This document shows, one piece after another, positions 35,687 to 44,637 of a stretch of 64,000 nt of DNA. Source of the stretch: Lachnospiraceae bacterium (GTDB lineage Bacteria; Bacillota; Clostridia; Lachnospirales; Lachnospiraceae); assembly GCA_017543445.1 (NCBI GenBank), contig JAFYGB010000045.1:62001-126000 (forward strand), written 5' to 3'. The notes beneath the pieces are model-generated. The model made no database searches, had not been told where the DNA came from, and saw only the letters and a program-made list of their open reading frames with translations. Numbering within the stretch: the stretch's first letter is position 1; each line of letters opens with the position of its first letter. Both the position numbers and the translations under genes were made by a program.

Positions 35687-37431
35687 TCCTTCTTAAACAA
35701 GTGAAGATGCCGGTCAGCCATAGCAAAGAGGAACTCGAACAGAAACTGTCGCAGATCTGTGCGAAAGCATTTCAGACGAAATACAGTTCCTATCGGTTAC
35801 GTCGCAGATCCCTTGATGCACGTCGCAAAGGCGGCGCCGATGTAGCATATGTCTATGAAGTCGCTTTGTTTTTCGATGGATGGGATTCTCAGAAGCAGCA
35901 GAAACAAGCGGAACGCGCCTCACGAAACCGAAAGCTCGGCGCGGACATTTCGTATTTGGCAGAGAGCGATGAGAATTATCTCTTCGAAGAGGACGCCAAA
36001 CGCCTGCGCACATTACTTCAGGATGAAGAAAGTCACGCCGGATCGATTCCGAAGATCGCTGTCGTAGGCTTCGGACCCGCAGGATTATTTGCTTCTTACC
36101 TGTTATCTATGGCAGGCCTGCGTCCCGTCATTCTGGAACGTGGCCAATGCATGGAAGAGCGGACCGAAACCGTCCGAAATTTCTGGAAACGTACGGAATC
36201 CTATGGTTCGCTTCCGGAAGAGGAGATGTATCCAGATCCCGAGTGCAACGTTTCTTTCGGTGAGGGCGGCGCCGGAACATTTTCCGACGGAAAACTCAAT
36301 ACCCTCATCAAATCCAATAAAGATTATCACCGGTACGTTCTGGAGACCTTGGTTTCCTTCGGCGCCCCGGAAGATATAATGATCAGTTCGATGCCGCATG
36401 TCGGCACGGACTGCCTGCGCGATGTGATCGTGCGTATGCGTAAATGCATACAGGCGCAAGGCGCTGATGTACGGTTCCAAACACGCGTGGATGATTTTTC
36501 TTTCCGTGAGGGAAGACTTACCGATCTGAAACTGGCAGACGGTGAAACAATGGCTCTGGACCGTTGCATCTTAGCAACTGGTCACAGTGCTCGCGATACG
36601 TTTCGCGTATTGCATTCACATGAAATCCCGATGGAAGCGAAACCATTTGCCGTCGGCGTTCGGGTGATGCATCCGCAGAGAATGATAGACAAAGACCAGT
36701 ATAAAGATGCTGACGAGCATTATGATCTGCCGCCGGCTTCGTACAAATTGACCGCACAAGTCGGTGCGGGCGACACTTCGCGTAGCGTTTACTCATTTTG
36801 TATGTGTCCCGGAGGATATGTGGTCAATGCTTCTTCACAACCGGGTCGCCTGGCCATCAATGGTATGAGTGACCATGCGCGCGACAGTGGTGTTGCGAAC
36901 AGTGCGATCGTCTGTAATGTGGAACCTTCGGACTTTCCTTCGAAGGAAGTCCTGTCCGGCGTTGATTTCCAGGAGGATCTGGAGAGAAAAGCGTTTCGCG
37001 TCGGTCACGGCGCGATCCCGACGCAGCGAATGGGGGATTTTATGCAAGCCGAACCTGTAAAACAGGACGTGGAAGCAACCGGAGAAGAGACGATGAGACC
37101 TATGACAAAGGGTGGCTATCACTTCACAGAATTGGACGATGTACTTCCGGTTTTCGTCCGTGAGGCGATCCGGGAAGCATTGCCCGAGTTTGATCGAAAA
37201 TTGCCGGGATTTACACGCCCGGATGCGATCGTATGTGCGATCGAAAGCCGGACTTCTTCACCGGTGCGGATCCTACGAGATCCGGATAGCCTGCAGAGTA
37301 GTTTTGCGGGACTGTATCCCTGCGGTGAAGGCGCCGGATATGCCGGCGGCATCACGTCCGCCGCGATCGATGGACTGCGTTGTGCGGATCGGATCATCCG
37401 TGAAGTGCTGCAAACGATCGAGAATAAATAA
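35683..37431 (+). CDS. FAD-dependent dehydrogenase-like protein (COG2509)
   Basis: A 582-residue flavoprotein. A ~90-residue N-terminal domain (YRLRRRSLDARRK) precedes the FAD motif VVGFGPAGLFASYLLSMAG near residue 117. CNVSFGEGGAGTFSDGKLNT and a C-terminal AGLYPCGEGAGYAGGITSAAIDGL are characteristic of this uncharacterised family. The cysteine in PDPECNVS is conserved in members I know of. It starts within the stop of the BaiN-like gene, a common pairing in Clostridia. The physiological electron partners are unknown. Confidence 0.88.
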   Translation: MILLKQVKMPVSHSKEELEQKLSQICAKAFQTKYSSYRLRRRSLDARRKGGADVAYVYEVALFFDGWDSQKQQKQAERASRNRKLGADISYLAESDENYLFEEDAKRLRTLLQDEESHAGSIPKIAVVGFGPAGLFASYLLSMAGLRPVILERGQCMEERTETVRNFWKRTESYGSLPEEEMYPDPECNVSFGEGGAGTFSDGKLNTLIKSNKDYHRYVLETLVSFGAPEDIMISSMPHVGTDCLRDVIVRMRKCIQAQGADVRFQTRVDDFSFREGRLTDLKLADGETMALDRCILATGHSARDTFRVLHSHEIPMEAKPFAVGVRVMHPQRMIDKDQYKDADEHYDLPPASYKLTAQVGAGDTSRSVYSFCMCPGGYVVNASSQPGRLAINGMSDHARDSGVANSAIVCNVEPSDFPSKEVLSGVDFQEDLERKAFRVGHGAIPTQRMGDFMQAEPVKQDVEATGEETMRPMTKGGYHFTELDDVLPVFVREAIREALPEFDRKLPGFTRPDAIVCAIESRTSSPVRILRDPDSLQSSFAGLYPCGEGAGYAGGITSAAIDGLRCADRIIREVLQTIENK

Positions 37432-37458
37432 TCAGATGGAATTTCAGGAGTTTTAGAA

Positions 37459-38301
37459 ATGAACAACCGAGAACTGTTAAAAGATAAAAAGAGAATCGTC
37501 ATCAAGATCGGATCGTCCTCCTTAACGCATCCGGAGACGGGCGACATCAACTACAACAAGATGGAGCAGTTAGTGCGTACGCTCGCCGACATCCGCGGCA
37601 TGGGTAAGGACGTCGTTCTGGTTTCTTCCGGGGCGATCGCCGTCGGCCGTAAGTCCATGGGCATCAAGCCCGAGACCCTCAGCCAGCGTCAGGCATTGGC
37701 CGCCATCGGTCAGGCCCAGCTGATGATGACCTATCAGAGACTGTTCTCGGAGTATAATCAGAAGACGGCGCAGATACTCATGACAAAGAGTACTATGACG
37801 AATGACCTGAACCGTAAACTGGCTCAAAACACCTTTGAGGAGCTGCTCCACATGGGTGTTATCCCGGTCGTTAACGAGAATGACACCGTTTCCACGTACG
37901 AGATCCAGTTTGGTGACAATGACCGCCTTTCGGCGATCGTTGCGGCCCTGATCCATGCGGATCTCTTGATCCTGCTGACTGACCAGGACGGCATGTACAC
38001 CGATGATCCGCGGACGAATCCCGAAGCCGAGTTTATCGATATCGTTCCTTACGTGAATGAAGCCTACATGAAGATGGGTAAATCCACGTCCAGCAGTGAC
38101 GTAGGCACCGGCGGAATGAAGGCGAAGATGGTCGCCGCCCGCATTGCGACCGGTTCCGGTGCAGACATGATCATCACCAACGCAAATCACGTGGAAAAAC
38201 TCCTGAATATATTGAACGGTGATCAGATCGGAACCCTGTTCCTGTCGCATAAAGATCCCGATTTCGATATCATGGATTGCTTATCGGATGATCACTCATG
38301 A
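37459..38301 (+). CDS. proB: Glutamate 5-kinase, short form without PUA domain
   Basis: A 280-residue amino acid kinase that phosphorylates glutamate, the first step of proline synthesis. RIVIKIGSSSLTHPE opens the fold; VVLVSSGAIAVGRK, PVVNENDTVS, FGDNDRLSAIVAAL and VGTGGMKAKMVAA mark the substrate and ATP sites. The C-terminal PUA domain of the ~370-residue form is missing, with the chain ending soon after the kinase domain. CAGGAG precedes the ATG. proA, the usual next gene, is absent; an unknown gene follows 26 bases later. Confidence 0.94.
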   Translation: MNNRELLKDKKRIVIKIGSSSLTHPETGDINYNKMEQLVRTLADIRGMGKDVVLVSSGAIAVGRKSMGIKPETLSQRQALAAIGQAQLMMTYQRLFSEYNQKTAQILMTKSTMTNDLNRKLAQNTFEELLHMGVIPVVNENDTVSTYEIQFGDNDRLSAIVAALIHADLLILLTDQDGMYTDDPRTNPEAEFIDIVPYVNEAYMKMGKSTSSSDVGTGGMKAKMVAARIATGSGADMIITNANHVEKLLNILNGDQIGTLFLSHKDPDFDIMDCLSDDHS

Positions 38302-38327
38302 AGATATGACCGAAAGGAAAATGCGGT

Positions 38328-39530
38328 ATGGATATACGTATAATACCCAACAAAACCGATATGGATTGCCGAAGTCTCGATGAAGAGTGGCTGCTTTTGA
38401 TCGATCGTGAGAAGATCACGACCAACATCGGCACTGGTATCGTCCCGTTCAATCGAATCTACTACTACACATATAATGTAAAACGTAACGTCCGTGAGGA
38501 GATCCTTCCTGACGTATCGAAGTACGAGGTGGCTCGGTTTTCATTTGCCGAAAAGAATTGCCCGTTTTTGTACTTCTTCACGATCAATTTCGATCATTAT
38601 CCGAACGCTACGTTTACGTTGTTCCGCTACAACGCGAAGGACATGACTTGCAGCGAGGTATATCGTTACGAGGACAATTTAAAAGAATACATCACTTCGA
38701 AGCATCTTTCTGTATACGTACTGAATGAGAACTATTTCATCATGCAGTTCGAGTATCTGAAAGAGTTGGCTTCGGGGCAGTCCGGTTATTACGAGTTTGC
38801 TTCTTTCCTGTACGACATAGCGGCGGCAAAGAAGCATCAGATCCTTCTGGAAAATATTGAGAAATACGGCCTGCAGCAGGTCCTGCCCATCGTGAACAAT
38901 GTATGTTCGCTGAAAATCGGGTATTCTGTATTCGGCCCGGGCGAGAGTAAGGAGCGCCTTACGAAGAATGAGGCCGCGCAGGAAGAATTGTGCCTGGTCA
39001 CGATCTCGCAGTTTATTTCGGATATCATTATCGGCAGCAAAGGGCTGACGCGCGAGTTGATCGACAGCGTGTATTACGAGGAGAGCATTATCAACGTGAA
39101 AAAACACGGGAAATATCTCATCTACACGAAGGTGCGGCTCTTTGATAATTCCGTCGACACGGTATTCTATCAGTTTTCTACGAAAGAAGTCATAGTAGTC
39201 CGTAAGGAAAATGCATCCGGTAAGGAACAGACGTCGTCGTTTTTCAGTCTGGCAGGCCGCCCTTGTGTGGCACACTATACGTCGAAGTTGTTGGAGATCC
39301 TGGATGTGAAGAATAAGGAGATCCTGCTGCGTTTGCCGAAGGATTCCGAGATCGTTGACATCGTTCACGATTATATCGTCCTTCAAATCGGCAAGAAGGG
39401 CTTGATCACGGCACAGAAGACCTATGAGATCTATCAGTATCCTTCCGTTAAGCTGGTGTCTAAGCTGAAGAGCGAGTCGCTCAAATGCATCAGCCAGACG
39501 ATGCAGGATATCAATCTGATCACAAGATAA
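38328..39530 (+). CDS. Unknown protein, 400 residues
   Basis: A soluble protein with no signal, membrane segment or recognised motif. It is rich in alternating hydrophobic and aromatic residues with repeated short strands (for example FLYFFTINFDHYPNATFTLFRYN and KYLIYTKVRLFDNSVDTVFYQF), suggesting a beta-rich, possibly propeller-like fold. AAAGGA lies about ten bases before the ATG. It sits between proB and a DUF896 gene and has typical codon use, so it is a real gene. Function unknown. Confidence 0.72.
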   Translation: MDIRIIPNKTDMDCRSLDEEWLLLIDREKITTNIGTGIVPFNRIYYYTYNVKRNVREEILPDVSKYEVARFSFAEKNCPFLYFFTINFDHYPNATFTLFRYNAKDMTCSEVYRYEDNLKEYITSKHLSVYVLNENYFIMQFEYLKELASGQSGYYEFASFLYDIAAAKKHQILLENIEKYGLQQVLPIVNNVCSLKIGYSVFGPGESKERLTKNEAAQEELCLVTISQFISDIIIGSKGLTRELIDSVYYEESIINVKKHGKYLIYTKVRLFDNSVDTVFYQFSTKEVIVVRKENASGKEQTSSFFSLAGRPCVAHYTSKLLEILDVKNKEILLRLPKDSEIVDIVHDYIVLQIGKKGLITAQKTYEIYQYPSVKLVSKLKSESLKCISQTMQDINLITR

Positions 39531-39549
39531 ATGAGGTAGAGAAACAAAA

Positions 39550-39804
39550 ATGGATGAAAAGAAGATACGCCGGATCAATGAACTGGCGCATAAATACAAG
39601 ACGATCGGTTTGACACCCGAAGAGACGGAAGAGAGGGATATCCTTCGTAAGGAATATATCCAGGCCTACCGTGATAATCTTCGTGCGCAGCTTGAAACGA
39701 TCAAGATCGTACAGCCCGATGGCACTGTGATCGACGTTAAGAAACGTCACGATGAAAAATACGGGATTCAGGAAGAGCCAAAGGCTGTCGACGGAGAGTG
39801 TTGA
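39550..39804 (+). CDS. DUF896 (YnzC/UPF0291) family protein
   Basis: An 84-residue protein. KKIRRINELAHKYKTIGLTPEE and ERDILRKEYIQAYRDNLRAQLE form the conserved two-helix DUF896 fold; the tail is not conserved. The Bacillus relative YneA-operon protein YnzC is SOS-linked by position, but no LexA-type site is apparent here. GAGGTAG precedes the ATG. The next gene starts one base after its stop. Confidence 0.9.
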   Translation: MDEKKIRRINELAHKYKTIGLTPEETEERDILRKEYIQAYRDNLRAQLETIKIVQPDGTVIDVKKRHDEKYGIQEEPKAVDGEC

Positions 39805-39805
39805 G

Positions 39806-40474
39806 ATGAGCACGATCGTCGAAGATAAGAAGATCCTGCGCGGGCAGATGAAGACGCTTCGCGCCGGTATCTCAGAGGCGGATCACGTTAAATACCGTCT
39901 TCAGGTCCTGGATTGGTTTCGCAAGATATGCGATAACATAGACGGAGATGATACGAACCGCATACAAAAGCCAACCGCATTGTTTTCGTATATCGATATC
40001 GAGCGGGAAGCGCCGACTCGCGGCACCATCGAGATCGCCCTTAGGAAAGGGGTGCCGGTCTTTTTGCCGAAGACCTTTCCGAATGGAGTCATGGTGTTTG
40101 TCGAAGTATCCGACCTGTCGGAACTGACAGAAAGTAAGTATCACATTCCTGAGCCTCGCATCATCCCGGAGAAAACCTTGGTTTTGGGTCGCCCTGAGTG
40201 GGAAGAGATCATCTGTGGATATGTAAAAGCGAAGATCGACTATCGGGATATTTTCGCCGAGGAGTATAAGGATGCGCTGATGTTGGTCCCCGGGCTTGCA
40301 TTTTCCGAGGAAGGATATCGTTTGGGATATGGCGGCGGCTTTTACGACCGTTATGTTTCAGACGCTCCCTTCACTACGGTCGCTATGGCGTACGATTTTC
40401 AGATCCTTCCCGATATACCGAGGGAAGATCATGACGCGAAATGCGACAAAATGTATATTATTAAAACGTTGTAA
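39806..40474 (+). CDS. 5-formyltetrahydrofolate cyclo-ligase
   Basis: A 222-residue member of the 5-FTHF cyclo-ligase family, which recycles 5-formyl-THF to methenyl-THF with ATP. The N-terminal KKILRGQMKTLRAGIS has the basic phosphate-binding segment; LMLVPGLAFSEEGYRLGYGGGFYDRYV is the signature with the Gly-rich motif. The ATG at 39806 follows the DUF896 stop by one base and has GGAGAG upstream; an earlier start would run into that gene. Confidence 0.92.
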   Translation: MSTIVEDKKILRGQMKTLRAGISEADHVKYRLQVLDWFRKICDNIDGDDTNRIQKPTALFSYIDIEREAPTRGTIEIALRKGVPVFLPKTFPNGVMVFVEVSDLSELTESKYHIPEPRIIPEKTLVLGRPEWEEIICGYVKAKIDYRDIFAEEYKDALMLVPGLAFSEEGYRLGYGGGFYDRYVSDAPFTTVAMAYDFQILPDIPREDHDAKCDKMYIIKTL

Positions 40475-40486
40475 TGAGGTCATCCC

Positions 40487-41938
40487 ATGCTGAATGAAAG
40501 AGATCTATCCACCTATGAAAATCTGCCGGTCGTTCCGGAAAATGAACCGGAGCGCCAGTTTTACTATATGGCGCAGATTCGCAAACTCGTAAAGCAGAAA
40601 CAAGAAGAATTGGGACGTCCTCTGAAAGCCTACCATTTGTGCGTAGGATGCCAGATGAACGCAAAAGACTCGGAGAAACTCCTCGGAGTCCTTTTGGAGT
40701 GCGGATACGTCGAAACGGATGATGAAATGAATGCCGACTTCGTAATCTACAATACCTGCACCATCCGTGAAAATGCGAACCTGAAGGTTTACGGTCGTCT
40801 GGGCGTTCTGGGAAGTAAGAAGAAGCAGAATCCGGATATGATCATTGCCCTTTGCGGATGCATGATGCAGGAAGAGACCGTTGTCGAGAAGATCAAAAAG
40901 AGTTACCGGTTCGTTGACATCATCTTCGGCACGCATAATAACTTTAAGTTGCCGGAGCTTCTGTATAATCGTTTGACGAATAAAAAGCCGGTCGTTGAGA
41001 TCTGGGAAGACACGACCATGATCGTGGAGGATCTGCCGGCGAAGCGCGTATATCCGTTTAAATCGGGTGTCAATATCATGTACGGTTGTAATAATTTTTG
41101 CACATATTGTATCGTTCCCTACGTTCGCGGACGCGAGAAATCCCGTGCGCCGGAGGAGATTCTGGATGAGATCCGCAGGCTGGTCGAAGACGGTGTTGTT
41201 GAGGTCATGCTGTTAGGGCAGAATGTCAATTCCTACGGGAAAAACCTCGAGACTCCGATGACATTTGCCGAGTTGCTTCAGAAGGTCGAGGAGATCCCGG
41301 GCCTTCAGCGGATCCGCTTTATGACTTCCCATCCGAAGGATCTTTCGGATGAACTCATCAAAGTCATGAAGAATTCCAAAAAGATCTGCCGCCACCTGCA
41401 TTTGCCGCTGCAATCCGGAAGTTCTGCCGTTCTTAAACGAATGAACCGCAGATACACGAAGGAGCATTATATCGATCTGGCGGAGAAGATCCGCCGCGAG
41501 ATCCCCGATATCGCTTTGACGACCGATATCATCGTCGGTTTCCCGGGCGAGACGGACGAGGATTTCGAAGAGACCATGGAAGTCGTTGAACGCATTCGTT
41601 ACGACAGTGCGTTTACATTCATATATTCGAAACGGACCGGAACGCCGGCGGCTATGTTTGAGGATCAGATCCCGAAGGATGTAGTTCAAAAGCGTTTTGA
41701 TCGGCTGCTCGAAACGGTACAAACCATCGCCGCCGAGCAGTGTAAGAAGGATGTCGGAAAGTGCGTCGACGTTTTGGTCGAAACGGTTTCCGAAGAAGAT
41801 GGGAAAATGATGGCCACCGGCCGCATGAGCAACAATACGATGGTGCATTTCGAAGGCTCAAAAGAGCTTTACGGACGCATCGTTCCCGTGCATATCACTG
41901 AAGCGAAGGGGTTCTATTATTTCGGGACCTTAGCGTAG
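40487..41938 (+). CDS. miaB: tRNA-2-methylthio-N6-dimethylallyladenosine synthase
   Basis: A 483-residue radical SAM methylthiotransferase that modifies A37 of tRNAs after MiaA. The N-terminal UPF0004 domain has three cluster cysteines (GCQMNAKDSE, NTCTIRENA, CGCMMQ). The radical SAM motif CX3CX2C is in YGCNNFCTYCIVPYVRGRE near residue 201. A TRAM domain ends the protein. MiaA is encoded by the same gene cluster at 46695, so both steps of the ms2i6A pathway are here. Confidence 0.96.
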   Translation: MLNERDLSTYENLPVVPENEPERQFYYMAQIRKLVKQKQEELGRPLKAYHLCVGCQMNAKDSEKLLGVLLECGYVETDDEMNADFVIYNTCTIRENANLKVYGRLGVLGSKKKQNPDMIIALCGCMMQEETVVEKIKKSYRFVDIIFGTHNNFKLPELLYNRLTNKKPVVEIWEDTTMIVEDLPAKRVYPFKSGVNIMYGCNNFCTYCIVPYVRGREKSRAPEEILDEIRRLVEDGVVEVMLLGQNVNSYGKNLETPMTFAELLQKVEEIPGLQRIRFMTSHPKDLSDELIKVMKNSKKICRHLHLPLQSGSSAVLKRMNRRYTKEHYIDLAEKIRREIPDIALTTDIIVGFPGETDEDFEETMEVVERIRYDSAFTFIYSKRTGTPAAMFEDQIPKDVVQKRFDRLLETVQTIAAEQCKKDVGKCVDVLVETVSEEDGKMMATGRMSNNTMVHFEGSKELYGRIVPVHITEAKGFYYFGTLA

Positions 41939-41966
41939 AAGGCGCGGGTAGATCTGGAGGTATTTC

Positions 41967-44627
41967 ATGACACCGGTTTCCAAACTGTCTCCGATGATGG
42001 AGCAATATATCGAAACCAAGAAAAAGTACAGTGATTGCATTTTGTTCTATCGCCTCGGCGATTTTTACGAAATGTTCTTTGATGATGCCCTGACAGCGTC
42101 GAAAGTTCTGGAGATCACATTGACCGGCAGGGACTGTGGTATGGAAGAACGTGCACCGATGTGCGGCGTTCCGTTCCATGCTGCTGAGTCTTATGTCAAC
42201 AAACTGGTATCCGAGGGCTTTAAGGTCGCCATCGCGGAGCAGATGATCGACCCGAAACTCGCGAAGGGCTTAGTACCGCGTGAGGTCATCCGCGTTGTTA
42301 CGCCGGGCACGATCTTAAGCGCCCAGGCACTGGATGAAACGAAGAATAACTACATCATGTCTATCTTTTACACAGATCGTAATTTCGGGCTTGCGGTTTC
42401 CGATGTTTCGACCGGTGATTTTTCGATGACCGAAATCGGATCTGAAAATGAATTGATGGACGAGATCTGCAAATTCAACCCTTCGGAGATCATTTGTAAC
42501 GAGCCGTTTTTGATGGCGAACTTTGACTTTGAAGCGCTGAAAGGTCGCATGCATGTTGCGATCAGCGCTTTGGATGTGGCCTATTATGATGAACATCGCT
42601 GCAGATCCACGCTGCTGGAGCATTTTCATGTTGCTTCTCTGGATGCTTTGGGCCTGTCCGGATATGACAGCGGAATGATCGCCAGCGGCGTGCTTCTTTT
42701 GTATTTATATGACACGCAGAAGAACCACATGGAGCATATCACGCATATTCGGCCGTATACGACTGGCGGTTATATGCTGCTGGACACGTCCACACGTCGT
42801 AACCTCGAACTCGTAGAAACACTGCGTGAAAAACAAAAGAGAGGCACGTTGCTCTGGGTTCTGGATAAAACGAAGACCGCTATGGGCGCACGTCTGCTGC
42901 GCCGCTATATCGAGCTGCCGCTTTTATCTGCGCAGGCGATCCGCAAGCGTCAGGATGCAGTCGAAGAACTGGTCATGAATTACATTGACCGCGAAGAGAT
43001 CCGTGAGTACTTAAACCCAATCTACGATCTGGAGCGACTGCTCGGACGTATCAGTTATAAGACGGCGAATCCGCGCGACCTGCTCGCATTTTTGCAGTCC
43101 TTATCCACCTTGCCTTATATCCATGACCTATTGTCGCAACGTTCGAGTGAACTGTTTAAGGAAATGGCGGAGAACTTTGACGACTTGCAGGACCTGAAGG
43201 ATCTGGTCGAGCGCGCCATCTGCGAAGAACCGCCGATCTCCGTGCGTGAGGGCGGTATCATCCGCGAGGGCTTTTCCGAAGAAGTCGATACTTTACGTTT
43301 GTCGAAAACGGAAGGTAAGGACTGGCTGGCCGAGCTGGAAGCGAAGGAGCGCGAAGCCACTGGCATCAAGAACCTGCGTATCAAGTTCAACAAAGTATTC
43401 GGCTATTATTTTGAAGTTACGAATTCGTATTTGAATATGGTTCCGGATTACTTCATCCGAAAGCAGACGTTAACGAATGGTGAGAGGTTCACAACACCGA
43501 AGCTGAAGGAACTGGAGAATTCCATCCTGGGAGCCGAAGATAAACTTATTTCTCTGGAATATGAGCTGTTCTGTCAGGTGCGCGACCATATCGCATCTAT
43601 GGTGGAGCGTATCCAGGCGACGGCTCAGACGATCGCGATCACCGATGTGATCGCTTCCCTGGCGACGGTCGCTCAGCAATCCAATTACATTCGCCCGAAG
43701 ATCAATGAAAAGGGCTTGATCGACATCAAGGGCGGCCGCCATCCGGTCGTTGAAAAGATGATGTCGGATAAAATGTTTGTGGAGAATGACGTTCTCCTCG
43801 ATAATCATAACAATCGCATCGCGATCATCACGGGACCGAATATGGCCGGTAAATCCACGTATATGCGGCAGGTGGCGCTGATCACGCTGATGGCGCAGAT
43901 CGGTTCGTTCGTGCCTGCTTCGTCGGCGGATATCGGTTTGTGCGACCGCATCTTCACGCGTGTCGGTGCGAGTGACGATCTGGCCAGCGGCCAGAGTACC
44001 TTTATGGTCGAGATGAACGAGGTGTCAAACATCCTGCGTAATGCGACGAGGAACAGCCTTATCGTGCTGGATGAGATCGGGCGTGGTACTTCGACTTACG
44101 ATGGCATGAGCATCGCATGGGCAGTGGTCGAATACATCAGTGACACGAAACTGCTGGGAGCGAAGACATTGTTCGCAACGCATTATCATGAATTGACCGA
44201 ACTCGAAGGTGCGCTCGGCGGCGTGACGAACTATTGCATCGCCGTGAAAGAACAGGGCGATGATATCGTTTTCCTCCGTAAGATCATTAAGGGAGGCGCA
44301 GATAAGAGTTATGGTATCCAGGTCGCAAAACTCGCCGGTGTTCCGGACGCAGTCATTCGCCGTGCGAAAGAGCTGGTCGAAGAACTCACGGACAATGATA
44401 TCGCGATCCGTGCAAAAGAGATCGCGCAGGCCGGTCTAGGCATCAAAGAGAAGAAGCGGATCCCGAAAGAGGATGATGTGGATTCGAATCAGCTGACACT
44501 GTTCGATACCGTTCAGGAAGACGAGATCATAAAAGAGATCCTCGAGATGGATACGGATAATATGACACCACGTGACGCGTTTAACGCATTGTGTAATCTT
44601 CAGAACAAACTGAAGAACCGGATATAG
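41967..44627 (+). CDS. mutS: DNA mismatch repair protein MutS
   Basis: An 886-residue mismatch-recognition ATPase. The N-terminal mismatch-binding region has YRLGDFYEMFFDDA (Phe-X-Glu), Walker A is GPNMAGKSTYMRQVA near residue 625, Walker B is LIVLDEIGRGTSTYDG, and ATHYHEL follows. A normal beta-clamp-type QLTLF motif is near the C-terminus. GGAGG precedes the ATG. mutL follows by ten bases. Confidence 0.97.
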   Translation: MTPVSKLSPMMEQYIETKKKYSDCILFYRLGDFYEMFFDDALTASKVLEITLTGRDCGMEERAPMCGVPFHAAESYVNKLVSEGFKVAIAEQMIDPKLAKGLVPREVIRVVTPGTILSAQALDETKNNYIMSIFYTDRNFGLAVSDVSTGDFSMTEIGSENELMDEICKFNPSEIICNEPFLMANFDFEALKGRMHVAISALDVAYYDEHRCRSTLLEHFHVASLDALGLSGYDSGMIASGVLLLYLYDTQKNHMEHITHIRPYTTGGYMLLDTSTRRNLELVETLREKQKRGTLLWVLDKTKTAMGARLLRRYIELPLLSAQAIRKRQDAVEELVMNYIDREEIREYLNPIYDLERLLGRISYKTANPRDLLAFLQSLSTLPYIHDLLSQRSSELFKEMAENFDDLQDLKDLVERAICEEPPISVREGGIIREGFSEEVDTLRLSKTEGKDWLAELEAKEREATGIKNLRIKFNKVFGYYFEVTNSYLNMVPDYFIRKQTLTNGERFTTPKLKELENSILGAEDKLISLEYELFCQVRDHIASMVERIQATAQTIAITDVIASLATVAQQSNYIRPKINEKGLIDIKGGRHPVVEKMMSDKMFVENDVLLDNHNNRIAIITGPNMAGKSTYMRQVALITLMAQIGSFVPASSADIGLCDRIFTRVGASDDLASGQSTFMVEMNEVSNILRNATRNSLIVLDEIGRGTSTYDGMSIAWAVVEYISDTKLLGAKTLFATHYHELTELEGALGGVTNYCIAVKEQGDDIVFLRKIIKGGADKSYGIQVAKLAGVPDAVIRRAKELVEELTDNDIAIRAKEIAQAGLGIKEKKRIPKEDDVDSNQLTLFDTVQEDEIIKEILEMDTDNMTPRDAFNALCNLQNKLKNRI

Positions 44628-44637
44628 GAGGTGCGGC

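Noticed and set aside
38679-39599. A 306-codon open frame on the - strand opposite the unknown 400-residue gene
   Set aside because: The + strand frame is longer, has AAAGGA before its ATG and fits the operon direction; the - frame has none of these.
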